DNA from: Candidatus Babelota bacterium
GTDB taxonomy: Bacteria > Babelota > Babeliae > Babelales > Vermiphilaceae
Assembly: GCA_013287855.1 (NCBI GenBank)
Contig: JABDCY010000006.1
Coordinates: 1 to 52,669, forward strand
Length of the DNA stretch: 52,669 nucleotides
Direction: 5' to 3'
Shown here: positions 8,680 through 17,143 of the stretch, piece by piece
How the letters are laid out: each line of letters opens with the position of its first letter
Numbering within the stretch: the stretch's first letter is position 1
Program-made: the position numbers and the translations under genes
The notes under the pieces: model-generated
What the model was told of the DNA's origin: nothing
The model's database searches: none
The model's input: the letters and a program-made list of their open reading frames with translations, nothing else

Positions 8680-10152
8680 ATGGCTATCTATGACACTCAG
8701 GCAATAATATTAGCAGCCGGAACTTCCAGTAGACTCAACACTGGTCGCTCAAAACTCCTTGAAAAAATTTGCGGTCGCGAAATGGTCGTTTATTTGACCA
8801 AACTCTTTGAAGCAATGCAGATTCCAACCGTAGCCATCGTTGGATTTCAAAAAGAAGTAGTGCAAGAAGCTATTCAACAACAGCACGGCGATAATGTCAC
8901 GTTTGTAACACAAGACAAGCAACGCGGCACTGGCCATGCACTGCTCTGCTCCAAACATACTTGGAATGCGGATTCCATCCTTGTCGTAAATGGTGACATG
9001 CCTCTTATCACGCAAGAAATTATCGATAACTTATACAAAAAGCATATGCAATCGCGCGCAGCCATAAGCATCGTGCTTGCCCACCAAGCAGATCCAAGTT
9101 TGGGTGCATATGGACGTTTTGTGAAAACAGGCGATCATGTAGAGATTGTAGAAGCTCGCGATTTTAAAGGTGATCCAGCAGAACATTGTTTTATCAATGC
9201 TGGTATTTATCTGATTGATAGAAAATTCCTCGAAGAATCTATCAGCGCCCTGCAACAACACGAAAACTCAAAAGAATTTTATATTGTTGATCTAGTAAAA
9301 ATTGCAAGCAAGACAAGCCATGTTGTTGAAACTCTCGTCGTACCTTTTGACCAAGTGCGCGGTATCAATACCATGGAAGAACTCTGGAGCGTGGAACAAA
9401 TAAAAAAAGCTGAACTCATTAAACATTGGATGAGCAAAGGCGTTCGCTTTTATGCCACACATAATTTACACATCGATCATGATGTCACCATTGGCTCAGG
9501 CACGTATATCGGCTGCGGCGTTCACTTGTTGCGCGGCACACATATTGGAAAAAATTGCAAAATTAATGAATCTGTTTCCATTTACAGCAGCACTATCGGA
9601 GATAATGTAACGGTGTATCCGTTCAGCATGATCGTTGACTCAATAATTGGCGATAATGCGCAAGTTGGTCCATTTGCTCATCTGCGTACCAATGCTCATG
9701 TGGGTAATGGTGCTACCGTCGGCAATTTTGTTGAAGTTAAAAACAGCAACCTTGGTGAAAACACACAAGTTAAACATTTGTCATATCTTGGTGATACAAC
9801 TACAGGATCTGGCGTAAACATCGGTGCTGGCACAATTACGTGTAACTATGACGGATTCAAGAAAAATGTGACCACTATCAAAGATAATGTTTTTGTGGGT
9901 AGCAACAACACGTTAGTCGCTCCGGTAACCATCAACAAAAATTCTATTACCGCCGCAGGATCGGTGATCACCGAAGATGTTCCAGAAAACACTCTCGCTT
10001 TTGGGCGCGCACGGCAAATCAACAAAATCGGCTATGCACAAGTAATCAAAGAACGTCTCAAAAAAGATGCTGAAACAGCAACTCAGACGGCAGATAAAGA
10101 ATCTCAGCCTTTTGTTGCAGCCCGCAAAAGTGAGCATGAAAATACTATATGA
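8680..10152 (+). CDS. glmU: Bifunctional UDP-GlcNAc pyrophosphorylase / glucosamine-1-phosphate N-acetyltransferase
   Basis: GlmU makes UDP-GlcNAc for peptidoglycan and lipid A. The N-terminal uridylyltransferase domain shows IILAAGTSSRL and NGDMPLI. The C-terminal left-handed beta-helix has hexapeptide repeats and the acetyltransferase residues in VKHLSYLGD, followed by GAGTITCNYDG. The expected start is the ATG at 8680 (490 aa), with AAGGAG upstream. An in-frame ATG at 8626 also has a GGAG site and would add 18 residues resembling a short signal segment. The last 30 residues are a polar extension. The stop overlaps the next gene's start (ATGA), indicating coupling. Confidence 0.93.
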   Translation: MAIYDTQAIILAAGTSSRLNTGRSKLLEKICGREMVVYLTKLFEAMQIPTVAIVGFQKEVVQEAIQQQHGDNVTFVTQDKQRGTGHALLCSKHTWNADSILVVNGDMPLITQEIIDNLYKKHMQSRAAISIVLAHQADPSLGAYGRFVKTGDHVEIVEARDFKGDPAEHCFINAGIYLIDRKFLEESISALQQHENSKEFYIVDLVKIASKTSHVVETLVVPFDQVRGINTMEELWSVEQIKKAELIKHWMSKGVRFYATHNLHIDHDVTIGSGTYIGCGVHLLRGTHIGKNCKINESVSIYSSTIGDNVTVYPFSMIVDSIIGDNAQVGPFAHLRTNAHVGNGATVGNFVEVKNSNLGENTQVKHLSYLGDTTTGSGVNIGAGTITCNYDGFKKNVTTIKDNVFVGSNNTLVAPVTINKNSITAAGSVITEDVPENTLAFGRARQINKIGYAQVIKERLKKDAETATQTADKESQPFVAARKSEHENTI

Positions 10153-11384
10153 TAAAATTTATCCACACTGCCGATATTCACTTCGGCATGGAAAATTACG
10201 GACGCATTGATCCAAAGACGGGAATTCATTCCCGTCTTTTAGATTTTGAACGAGCACTTAATTTCTGCATTGATGTAGCAATAGAACAAAACATAGATTT
10301 TTTTCTATTTTCTGGTGATGCATACAAAACCGCACATCCTACACCCACCCAACAGCGTCTGCTCATGCAATGCTTGTTCCGCTTGTACAAAGCCAAGATT
10401 CCCATAGTGCTGGTGATTGGCAACCACGATAATCCTTTAAGTTTTGGCAAAGCACATGCCCTCGATGTTTTTGGTACTTTACCTTTAGATGGATTTCAAG
10501 TAATCGCACAGCCCACGATATTGAAATTAGATACAAAAAACGGCCCTGTTCAAATCGTGGGAATTCCATGGCCAACACGCAATACATTGGCATTGAGCGA
10601 CAAACATATATTTAAAAGTGCTCTACAAATTACAGAATATATTTCAAATGCGGTGGGAAAAATAATTACTTCATATGCTGAAAAACTCGATCCAACAATT
10701 CCTGCCGTTCTTGCTGGTCATCTCACGGTAAGTTCAGGAGTTTTTTCGGGATCCGAGAAGCGCGCGATCTATGGCACTGATCCGGTGCTCTTGCCCTCAC
10801 AACTTGCTATTGCTCCTTTTGATTATGTCGGCTTGGGACATTTGCATCGTTATCAAAATTTGAATCCACATGGTCATCCTGCTGTTGTTTACTCTGGTTC
10901 TATTGAACGAGTCGATTTTGGCGAACGCAAAGAAGACAAAGGATTTTGTCTAGTCACTATCGAATCAAAACAAAAGACAACGCACGAATTCATCACAACA
11001 CCGATGCGCCCTTTTGTGCAGATTGAAGTTGAGCTTGGCGCCGGGGATCAGACCAAACAAATTATTGACGCACTCAGTCAACATAACCTCGATGGAGCTG
11101 TGGTAAAAATTTTGTATCATGTCCCTGCCGGTAAAACCGATCATGTTGATCTGCAAGCAGTTGAACGTGCATGTTTACATGCCATGCATATAGTGGGCAT
11201 TTATCCTATTCGCACGCATGCTGCACGGGAAATGCGAGCAGCCTTAAAAATTGATATGGATTTTGCGACCTTGCTAAGCACTTATTTTGATGGCAAGCCT
11301 GAGTTGAAAGAAAAAAAACAGAGCCTTATAGAAAAGGCTCTGCAATTGTATGAAGAATCTAAACAAGAACAATCGGATCAATAG
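10149..11384 (+). CDS. SbcD/Mre11-type DNA repair phosphoesterase
   Basis: A calcineurin-like phosphoesterase of the SbcD/Mre11 family (411 aa), which with an SbcC ATPase trims hairpins and DNA ends. The metal-binding motifs appear in order: HTADIHFG (residues 5-12), FSGDAYK, VIGNHDNP, AGHLTVSSG and GLGHLHRYQ. The C-terminal third is the capping region and ends in a charged helix. It overlaps glmU by four bases and converges with the SurA-like gene by seven. No sbcC is nearby, so the partner must be encoded elsewhere if it exists. Confidence 0.85.
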   Translation: MIKFIHTADIHFGMENYGRIDPKTGIHSRLLDFERALNFCIDVAIEQNIDFFLFSGDAYKTAHPTPTQQRLLMQCLFRLYKAKIPIVLVIGNHDNPLSFGKAHALDVFGTLPLDGFQVIAQPTILKLDTKNGPVQIVGIPWPTRNTLALSDKHIFKSALQITEYISNAVGKIITSYAEKLDPTIPAVLAGHLTVSSGVFSGSEKRAIYGTDPVLLPSQLAIAPFDYVGLGHLHRYQNLNPHGHPAVVYSGSIERVDFGERKEDKGFCLVTIESKQKTTHEFITTPMRPFVQIEVELGAGDQTKQIIDALSQHNLDGAVVKILYHVPAGKTDHVDLQAVERACLHAMHIVGIYPIRTHAAREMRAALKIDMDFATLLSTYFDGKPELKEKKQSLIEKALQLYEESKQEQSDQ

Positions 11385-12325
11385 TACACAATGGATGCTG
11401 CATCAAAGAGGCTTTTGCGATATTCTTCGAATAATTTATCATATAACGGTTTTCTGAGTTGACCCGAAATTTCTTGATAGCGTTTTTCGAGTGGCACCAA
11501 ACATTCTGGTTTTCTTTCAAGAACCTTGAACATTTCAAAGCCATCTTTAATTTGTTCGGGTCTTGATAATTTTCCTTCCTGCATGGTGGTTAGAAACTGT
11601 TTATCCTCAGCTATTTCACTTCGCTTTACCCAAAACGATGATGAAATTTCTGCGCCTGGAATTTCTTTTCCCAGCTTAAGACTACGATCGACAGTTTCTT
11701 GCATCTCTTTGGCAGATACATCATCTGCTGCCGGTACAAACACACGCTCTACAAGAAATGCTTCTTCTTCATAAACAGGATGTTCTTGATAAAAACTAAT
11801 AATTTTAGATTCAGGAACAATCAGGCGCGATTTCACTTTGAAATCAAGCACCGTATTAACTGCAAACATTACCGAAAGCTGCTGGCGACCTTCCTCAAAC
11901 GTGTAACCTGCTGATCTAAACATCGCCGTAATATCTGCCTGCGAAAGCTTATTTTCTCGCATTATCATCGCAATATACCGATCAACTGCTTCAGGATCAG
12001 CACCAATTTTAAATTTCAACGCATCCATATAAACAAGCTGTTCGAATATGGAGTCTGGCAGTGTCCGTGGTTTGCCATCCAAATTCAATTTTTCAGTGTC
12101 CGATTTTGTAATAATAACCGTTACATCATCACCGTAGATAATCGCAACAATCTGATCGACTACAAATAACTCAGGTTTTTTTTGAGGTTTTTGTTGTGCA
12201 GCAATTTTTTTAGTATCAGTTTTTTTTGATTCGGTTTTTTTTGGTTCAATTTTTTTATCACCACGTGCCGACACAAATGGTGTGGTACACAATATGACGA
12301 GACAAAACATATTTATTTTTTTCAT
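11378..12325 (-). CDS. SurA-like periplasmic chaperone
   Basis: A 315-aa exported protein. A signal peptide (to about residue 20) is followed by a Lys-rich linker with repeated KKTE/KKTD, then VVDQIVAIIYGDDVTVIITKSD, which resembles the SurA N-terminal domain opening. Downstream helices match the SurA N-domain pattern (FEEGRQQL near the middle, FYQEHPVYEEEAFLVERVFV later). A complete parvulin domain is not evident, so it may be a chaperone without isomerase activity. It probably escorts outer-membrane or secreted proteins. GGAG precedes the ATG. Confidence 0.65.
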   Translation of the reverse strand: MKKINMFCLVILCTTPFVSARGDKKIEPKKTESKKTDTKKIAAQQKPQKKPELFVVDQIVAIIYGDDVTVIITKSDTEKLNLDGKPRTLPDSIFEQLVYMDALKFKIGADPEAVDRYIAMIMRENKLSQADITAMFRSAGYTFEEGRQQLSVMFAVNTVLDFKVKSRLIVPESKIISFYQEHPVYEEEAFLVERVFVPAADDVSAKEMQETVDRSLKLGKEIPGAEISSSFWVKRSEIAEDKQFLTTMQEGKLSRPEQIKDGFEMFKVLERKPECLVPLEKRYQEISGQLRKPLYDKLFEEYRKSLFDAASIVYY

Positions 12326-12360
12326 TATGACTCCTATTGACTATTTATTTGTTATTATAT

Positions 12361-12490
12361 CCCGTTCGTGGTGAGCCTGTCGAACCATAACGAACGCCTA
12401 AATATGTTTAGTTATCAGATTGGAGACCTTGCAAAAAAAAATAGATTTTTTTTGAGTTCGTGATGGTTCGACAGGCTCACCACGAACGGG
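12361..12490. repeat. Inverted repeat element (family A), copy 1
   Basis: The left arm (12361-12395) begins CCCGTTCGTGGTGAGCCTGT and the right arm (12454-12490) is its near-perfect reverse complement, with a 58-base loop. The same arm is found at 26288-26473 and, as a variant, at 16450-16619. It occupies the gap between two minus-strand genes. Confidence 0.8.
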
Positions 12491-12561
12491 ATTGTTAAAT
12501 TTTTTTCTTTTATCCAAAAGTCTCTAAAAAAGCAGAGAACACAATTATATCAAAAAAGCTT

Positions 12562-12598
12562 AAAAAAAGGGAGCCTATCTTTGCAGATAGACTCCCTT
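12562..12598 (-). terminator. Terminator of the lipoprotein chaperone gene
   Basis: On the minus strand AAGGGAG and CTCCCTT enclose AGATAG/CTATCT around a TTGC-type loop and are followed by a run of T, 26 bases after the stop codon. Confidence 0.75.
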
Positions 12599-12623
12599 AA
12601 TTGAATAAAGTTGTCGAAATTAA

Positions 12624-13697
12624 TTATACAGCGCGTGCTGGTTGTGGAGCAGCTTCTTGTACTGCTTGTGTCGCTTGTTGTTGTGGTTGCGCTTGTTCTG
12701 GTGCTTGCGCTAATGCTGGCATAGCTGGTTGTTGCGCATTATCACTTCTCTTGAAGTAATCATCGTTAACCACTACCTTCATATCATTCTTGAGTCCGTC
12801 AACAGCTTTTTGCAATGCTTCGTTGCTCTTTTCACGTTCTACAACTTGACGAAGCGGCTGTTTTACATCTTCAAAGGCGCGATATTTAGCTTCTTCTCTT
12901 GAGGTAACTTGAATGACCCACCATGCTTTGTCACCAACTTTAATCATCTCGGTTGTTGGGAATTTTTCCATGGTTACAATTTTGTTGCGCAATGTGGTAT
13001 CGATACCAACGCTTTGCTTGTTAACCAATTTAAAATCGCGAACTTTGTCGGTCATTTTTTCAGTTTTCGCAACTTCAGAAATATTTTTGTTTTGGACTTT
13101 TGTCATGAAGGTTTTGGCTTCTGATTCTTTTTCGAATTGAATGCCAACAGTTTGACAACCACCGCGAGAAACTACCAGCTCTTGCATCTTGTCTTTGTTA
13201 GCGTCGTAGTATGCTTGTACTTCTTCGTCTTGAATATTTACTGGATGAGCTTGTTGGAAATATTTGGTGTTTAACATACGCACAACGGAGCGATGGAGAC
13301 GTTCCAAATCTTGTTGATATTCAAGTTTTTGATCAAGAGTGTTATCGCGCACGTACATGTCCACAATCTCTTGATTTACCAAACCTGTTAAGAAATTACG
13401 ACGAGCTTCAGGCATAAATGGTAATACTTGTTTAAGTTGTGGATTTTCTTCCATCAACATATCAAAATCGCGCTCGAAGCTTTTCACGGTAACAGCTGGT
13501 TTACCATTGATGGTTACTAGGATTTCGCTTGTGTCATCGACGGCTACGTTAGTCATCGGGCTACTCATGACCGACCTGCCTGCAGGAGAACATCCTAATT
13601 TACTCTTAACCCAATCCCATGCGCCACAGCCTGGCAAAAATAACGCAGGAATTAACAATCCCACATAAAAATATTTAGGGAAAGATTTAATATTCAT
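12624..13697 (-). CDS. PrsA/SurA-like peptidyl-prolyl isomerase-type lipoprotein
   Basis: A 357-aa lipoprotein. The signal peptide ends in a lipobox (LFLPGC), which the window's own LspA should process. The N-domain contains ILVTINGKPAVTVKSFERDF and helices typical of the SurA/PrsA N-terminal chaperone domain. A parvulin-like segment spans roughly residues 180-290 but is divergent. The last 45 residues are Gln/Ala/Pro-rich and disordered. I chose the ATG at 13697 because AAGGA precedes it and the lipobox falls at the right distance; the track start adds 28 residues without a signal. It probably folds exported proteins at the membrane. Confidence 0.75.
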   Translation of the reverse strand: MNIKSFPKYFYVGLLIPALFLPGCGAWDWVKSKLGCSPAGRSVMSSPMTNVAVDDTSEILVTINGKPAVTVKSFERDFDMLMEENPQLKQVLPFMPEARRNFLTGLVNQEIVDMYVRDNTLDQKLEYQQDLERLHRSVVRMLNTKYFQQAHPVNIQDEEVQAYYDANKDKMQELVVSRGGCQTVGIQFEKESEAKTFMTKVQNKNISEVAKTEKMTDKVRDFKLVNKQSVGIDTTLRNKIVTMEKFPTTEMIKVGDKAWWVIQVTSREEAKYRAFEDVKQPLRQVVEREKSNEALQKAVDGLKNDMKVVVNDDYFKRSDNAQQPAMPALAQAPEQAQPQQQATQAVQEAAPQPARAV

Positions 13698-13834
13698 AAA
13701 TAAATCCTTTTTTAATAATAAAGGTGGTACTTTTCTTATGAGGTAAGAGGTTATCACAGAATTTAGTTTTGACAATATCAAGTATTATATATCCCCACTA
13801 TCGCTTCTCTCTAAATTAGTAGTATGCTATGCCC

Positions 13835-13860
13835 TTGAAATATCTTCATCAATATTTCAA
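13835..13860 (+). promoter_or_regulatory. Hairpin next to the ribosome-binding site of the 627-aa gene
   Basis: TTGAAATAT-cttcatca-ATATTTCAA forms a 9-bp stem that abuts AAGGAG. A TATGCT (13823-13828) just upstream could be the -10 box, in which case the transcript would begin near this hairpin. Confidence 0.35.
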
Positions 13861-13871
13861 AGGAGAAAGTT

Positions 13872-15755
13872 ATGAAAAAAACAGTAGGACTCGCCATTGG
13901 TTTGTTAGTGTTCGGACACTCCATTATTGGGATGAACAAAGGTAAGCCCAAAGAACAACCTAAACCACCAACAAGCAAATCTAGTACCACGCCACTACAG
14001 CCACAGCAGACTGAATTTGAACTATTTGCAAAACCTTTTGACTTTGATCTAAAGAAACCTTTGCAACAACTTGCATCAGAAACTCAGCAGCAACCAAAGG
14101 ATGCAAACTCTTCGACATCATCAAGTAGTGGTGGTAGTGCTGGCTCAAAAAATTTATCGCAGCCGGTTAGCACCTTACAACAAGAACAACAAGCTCAAGT
14201 TTCTTCCACAGGTAGTGCAAAAAAAGACACTTCAACAGATTCATTTACTAATGCTCAAAGCAGTCTGCCAGTCACGCAAGGTGAACAAAAAAACGATGAA
14301 CAAAGTGCAAGCTCTTCACAGCAGCAGGAAAGCTCATTGTCAGTCAAGCTTCAACAAGAGCAACAACCTCAACTGCTTTCTACAGACAGTGAAACAAAAA
14401 AAAGTACTTCATCGGATTCATCAACACTTAATGCTCAAATCAGTTCATCAGTCGATGGCGACGGACAAAAAAAAGTCAAACAAAGCCCCGATTCTTCTCA
14501 ACCAACGGATTTCAGTTCGGGGCAAAATGCAAGCTCTTCACTGCAAACTGCCGTTATCAGTAGAGATGGGTCACACCAAGGTTCAAATCTCGTCGATATA
14601 ATCTCAGTACAACAGGAACCAACGAGCGTTGGTATTATTCCGACGGTACAGCAAGATATTCCAAGTAAAAACTTTTGGAATCTATGGGGCTGGAGCGATG
14701 AATTCAACACACGAGTATATGGTTATTATGCTACCTATGGTAAATATATTCTTAATGGAACTCTAGATGAGAAGTTAGGCATTCTCGAAACTTGTCCAAC
14801 TTCCCTTGATGAAAAATATAAATGGCATAGAAAGAATATAACTAAAGGCCATATTATAAGTCGCGCAATTCGGGAAAGAGAATATCACATGCGCAAAGTA
14901 GCTTCCAATGATGGCAAAGACGATCTTTTTAACCTTACGGATGCTTTAGAAAAACATAGCTACTTAATGGACAACAATGATCTTATTCTTATGATTCTTT
15001 CATTTACACATCGCAAACGATTGAAACTTCACAATCAAGTAGTAATGAGTCAGATAGATCAACGACTTCAGCGCAATCTAGCTATCAAAGAATCACAATC
15101 ATCAATAAAAGAGCTTCAACAACAAAGCGAAACAATTAATGCTTCGCTTCTCGCCATTAAGAAAATTCTTAGTGATTCGAGTAAGCGTTGCCTTACCCCC
15201 AATAGAGAGCCATCTGGTTCAACAACATATTATTTTAGCAAACTTTGTAATGAAACCTCATCTAGACTTGCAGGAGATGTAGCTACTTTTGGGCAGCACA
15301 TAGTTCAGGGCACACTTGAATCAAAATTAAAAATAAATGTTCCAATTCCGGAAACTGTTGAATCTGTTTTTGATTATTTAGAAGGAAAATATTCCTGCAA
15401 AGCTCAGGATATCGATGAATTTTTTGATTATTTGGGCAACCGTATTACGGAAGGACATGAAGTTAATCGTGTTCTTGCTGAACAGGCAATAGAAGTTTCA
15501 AGAAATCGTCAATCAAGTAATTCTGCAGAAACTCTCAAAACTTTAGATTTTCTGATCGAAGCATGCAATAAGCACCATTACTTAATATCAGGATATACCG
15601 CCAAAACTATCCGGTCGGTGGTTAATGATATCAAGAGACGAGATTCTGTAAGCGGATATGATTTTGAATCTATGCAAAAACAATTAGACGATACTTATAA
15701 GTTATTAAAGCAAGACGAAAAAAAAGACGATAAGATAACTGACCAAAAAAAATAG
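13872..15755 (+). CDS. Secreted protein with disordered Ser/Gln region and a duplicated C-terminal domain
   Basis: A 627-aa protein with a signal peptide (MKKTVGLAIGLLVFGHSIIG). Residues 25-270 are low complexity, rich in Ser, Gln, Thr and Lys, with imperfect repeats of about 75 residues (compare STGSAKKDTSTDS and STDSETKKSTSSDS). The C-terminal half contains two copies of a helical domain of about 120 residues: YATYGKYILNGTLDEKLGI aligns with VATFGQHIVQGTLESKLKI, and ITKGHIISRAI with ITEGHEVNRVL. I do not recognise the domain. The architecture suggests an exported adhesin or effector, but this is inference. The gene converges with the ComF-like gene. Confidence 0.65.
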   Translation: MKKTVGLAIGLLVFGHSIIGMNKGKPKEQPKPPTSKSSTTPLQPQQTEFELFAKPFDFDLKKPLQQLASETQQQPKDANSSTSSSSGGSAGSKNLSQPVSTLQQEQQAQVSSTGSAKKDTSTDSFTNAQSSLPVTQGEQKNDEQSASSSQQQESSLSVKLQQEQQPQLLSTDSETKKSTSSDSSTLNAQISSSVDGDGQKKVKQSPDSSQPTDFSSGQNASSSLQTAVISRDGSHQGSNLVDIISVQQEPTSVGIIPTVQQDIPSKNFWNLWGWSDEFNTRVYGYYATYGKYILNGTLDEKLGILETCPTSLDEKYKWHRKNITKGHIISRAIREREYHMRKVASNDGKDDLFNLTDALEKHSYLMDNNDLILMILSFTHRKRLKLHNQVVMSQIDQRLQRNLAIKESQSSIKELQQQSETINASLLAIKKILSDSSKRCLTPNREPSGSTTYYFSKLCNETSSRLAGDVATFGQHIVQGTLESKLKINVPIPETVESVFDYLEGKYSCKAQDIDEFFDYLGNRITEGHEVNRVLAEQAIEVSRNRQSSNSAETLKTLDFLIEACNKHHYLISGYTAKTIRSVVNDIKRRDSVSGYDFESMQKQLDDTYKLLKQDEKKDDKITDQKK

Positions 15756-15758
15756 CTG

Positions 15759-16433
15759 TTACACCACGCGGCAAAATACAACAGCCGTAATTGATGCGGG
15801 TTGCACCATGCGCAACGCTCGCACGGCTTCTTGCAATGTGGATCCTGTGGTCATAAGGTCGTCAACAAGAATGAGATGCTTATCTCGATATTGTTCCATA
15901 TTTTGCTTGTGCAAGGAAAATGCTTCTTTGACATTACTCAGCCTAGCTTGGGGCGATAACAGCGCTTGAAATTTCGTACGCTTGTTGCGTTTGAGTAGTT
16001 CAGCAACTGGCTTGCCACTTTCTTGTGAAAATATCGCTGCCATTTCCGTAGCCTGGTTAAAACCTCTTGAGGCGAAACGAGTCCAATGCAGAGGAATGGG
16101 AACCCAATAATCACATGGTACTGCGTCAAGCATTCCAGTGGAACAAAATAATTTTGCTAAATCGCGAGAAGCAATGCGATCGCCATGATGTTTTGCTCGA
16201 ATGAGTGATTGTAGAGGTTCTTCATAAGCACCTAGTGCAAAAACTTTAATGTCATAAGTTCTGGTTATTGCAAGCTTCGCGCTGACTACAGGTCGGATCA
16301 TAAGTTTGCATTCATCACACAACACAGCACGGACTTTCATAAATTCTTTGCAATATGAGCAAAAAGGCGGTGCGAGAATATAGGTAGCAGCATACCAAAC
16401 CGAAGATAACAAATATTTAATATTGGCAAGCAT
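15759..16433 (-). CDS. ComF-family phosphoribosyltransferase-like protein
   Basis: A 224-aa protein of the ComF/amidophosphoribosyltransferase-like family. It has the N-terminal zinc-ribbon CSYCKEF...LCDECK and the PRPP-binding loop LILVDDLMTTGSTLQEA near the C-terminus. In transformable bacteria ComF works with the DNA uptake machinery, but in reduced genomes the exact role is unknown and no other com genes are in the window. The start has no clear Shine-Dalgarno site. It ends three bases from the convergent 627-aa gene. Confidence 0.85.
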   Translation of the reverse strand: MLANIKYLLSSVWYAATYILAPPFCSYCKEFMKVRAVLCDECKLMIRPVVSAKLAITRTYDIKVFALGAYEEPLQSLIRAKHHGDRIASRDLAKLFCSTGMLDAVPCDYWVPIPLHWTRFASRGFNQATEMAAIFSQESGKPVAELLKRNKRTKFQALLSPQARLSNVKEAFSLHKQNMEQYRDKHLILVDDLMTTGSTLQEAVRALRMVQPASITAVVFCRVV

Positions 16434-16449
16434 AATGAATTGATTCTAT

Positions 16450-16619
16450 CCGTTCGTGGTGAGCATAGTCGAACCACAGTCCAAATAAAAAACCCTTCGG
16501 ATAATTTGTTTTTTTTCTAGGAACGATGTTTTGTTATTTTTTTTAAATAAGGCAGATGTTACGGCAAGTAAGTTAAAAATTATTCTGACTTATGGTTCGA
16601 CTATGCTCACCACGAACGG
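16450..16619. repeat. Inverted repeat element (family A variant), copy 2
   Basis: Perfect 27-bp arms (16450-16476 and 16593-16619) flank a 116-base loop. The sequence differs from copies 1 and 3 by GAGCATAGTCGAAC in place of GAGCCTGTCGAAC, with matching change in the other arm, so the palindrome is preserved. Confidence 0.8.
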
Positions 16620-16678
16620 AATAACTAAAATTTCTTTTTTTTAAAAAAGCAACGTTGCAAAATCTATATACCTTGTTT

Positions 16679-17143
16679 TCAGGACGCGCGGTACATCATC
16701 AGCCCCATCAGCAGAATGCCCAGCACAATGCTGCAATCAGCAACGTTAAATATTGGCCATGTCCAACCACCAACTGAGACAACAATAAAATCAATAACGC
16801 CACCATAAATAATGCGGTCTATGAAATTTGATAACGCACCCGAAAGCGTTAGCACTTCGCCAAATATCATATGGCCTTGATACCAGCGACGAATAGTGTA
16901 CACCGTGAGGCCCACAATGATGCAAGCAATAAATGCGGTGAGGACCATAAAAATAAGTACACTCGTTGAGTGAAATAAACTCCATGAAATACCACGATTC
17001 ATGACCAGATCAAATGATAAAAAAGACGTTACGTGATACGTGTCCTCTAAATTCAAAAGCACAAGCCATTTGGTCACACGATCGAGCAGGAAAATCATTA
17101 CTGCCAACAACACATAACCGGCTAAAATTTTATTTTTTCTCAT
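16679..17143 (-). CDS. lspA: Lipoprotein signal peptidase (signal peptidase II)
   Basis: LspA cleaves the signal peptide of lipidated prolipoproteins in the inner membrane. The 154-aa protein has four hydrophobic segments and the family motifs [10 protein letters not shown] (about 49-57), SNFIDR with catalytic Asp109, and GGVIDF with catalytic Asp118. It overlaps the pheT stop by four bases (ATGA) and is likely translated by coupling. Its substrates in the window include the lipoprotein chaperone at 12624-13697. Confidence 0.93.
   Translation of the reverse strand: MRKNKILAGYVLLAVMIFLLDRVTKWLVLLNLEDTYHVTSFLSFDLVMNRGISWSLFHSTSVLIFMVLTAFIACIIVGLTVYTIRRWYQGHMIFGEVLTLSGALSNFIDRIIYGGVIDFIVVSVGGWTWPIFNVADCSIVLGILLMGLMMYRAS

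Noticed and set aside
14071-14601. 176-aa plus-strand ORF
   Set aside because: Shadow of the Ser/Gln-rich region of the 627-aa gene; its composition is the expected frame-shifted product of CAA/TCA-rich codons.
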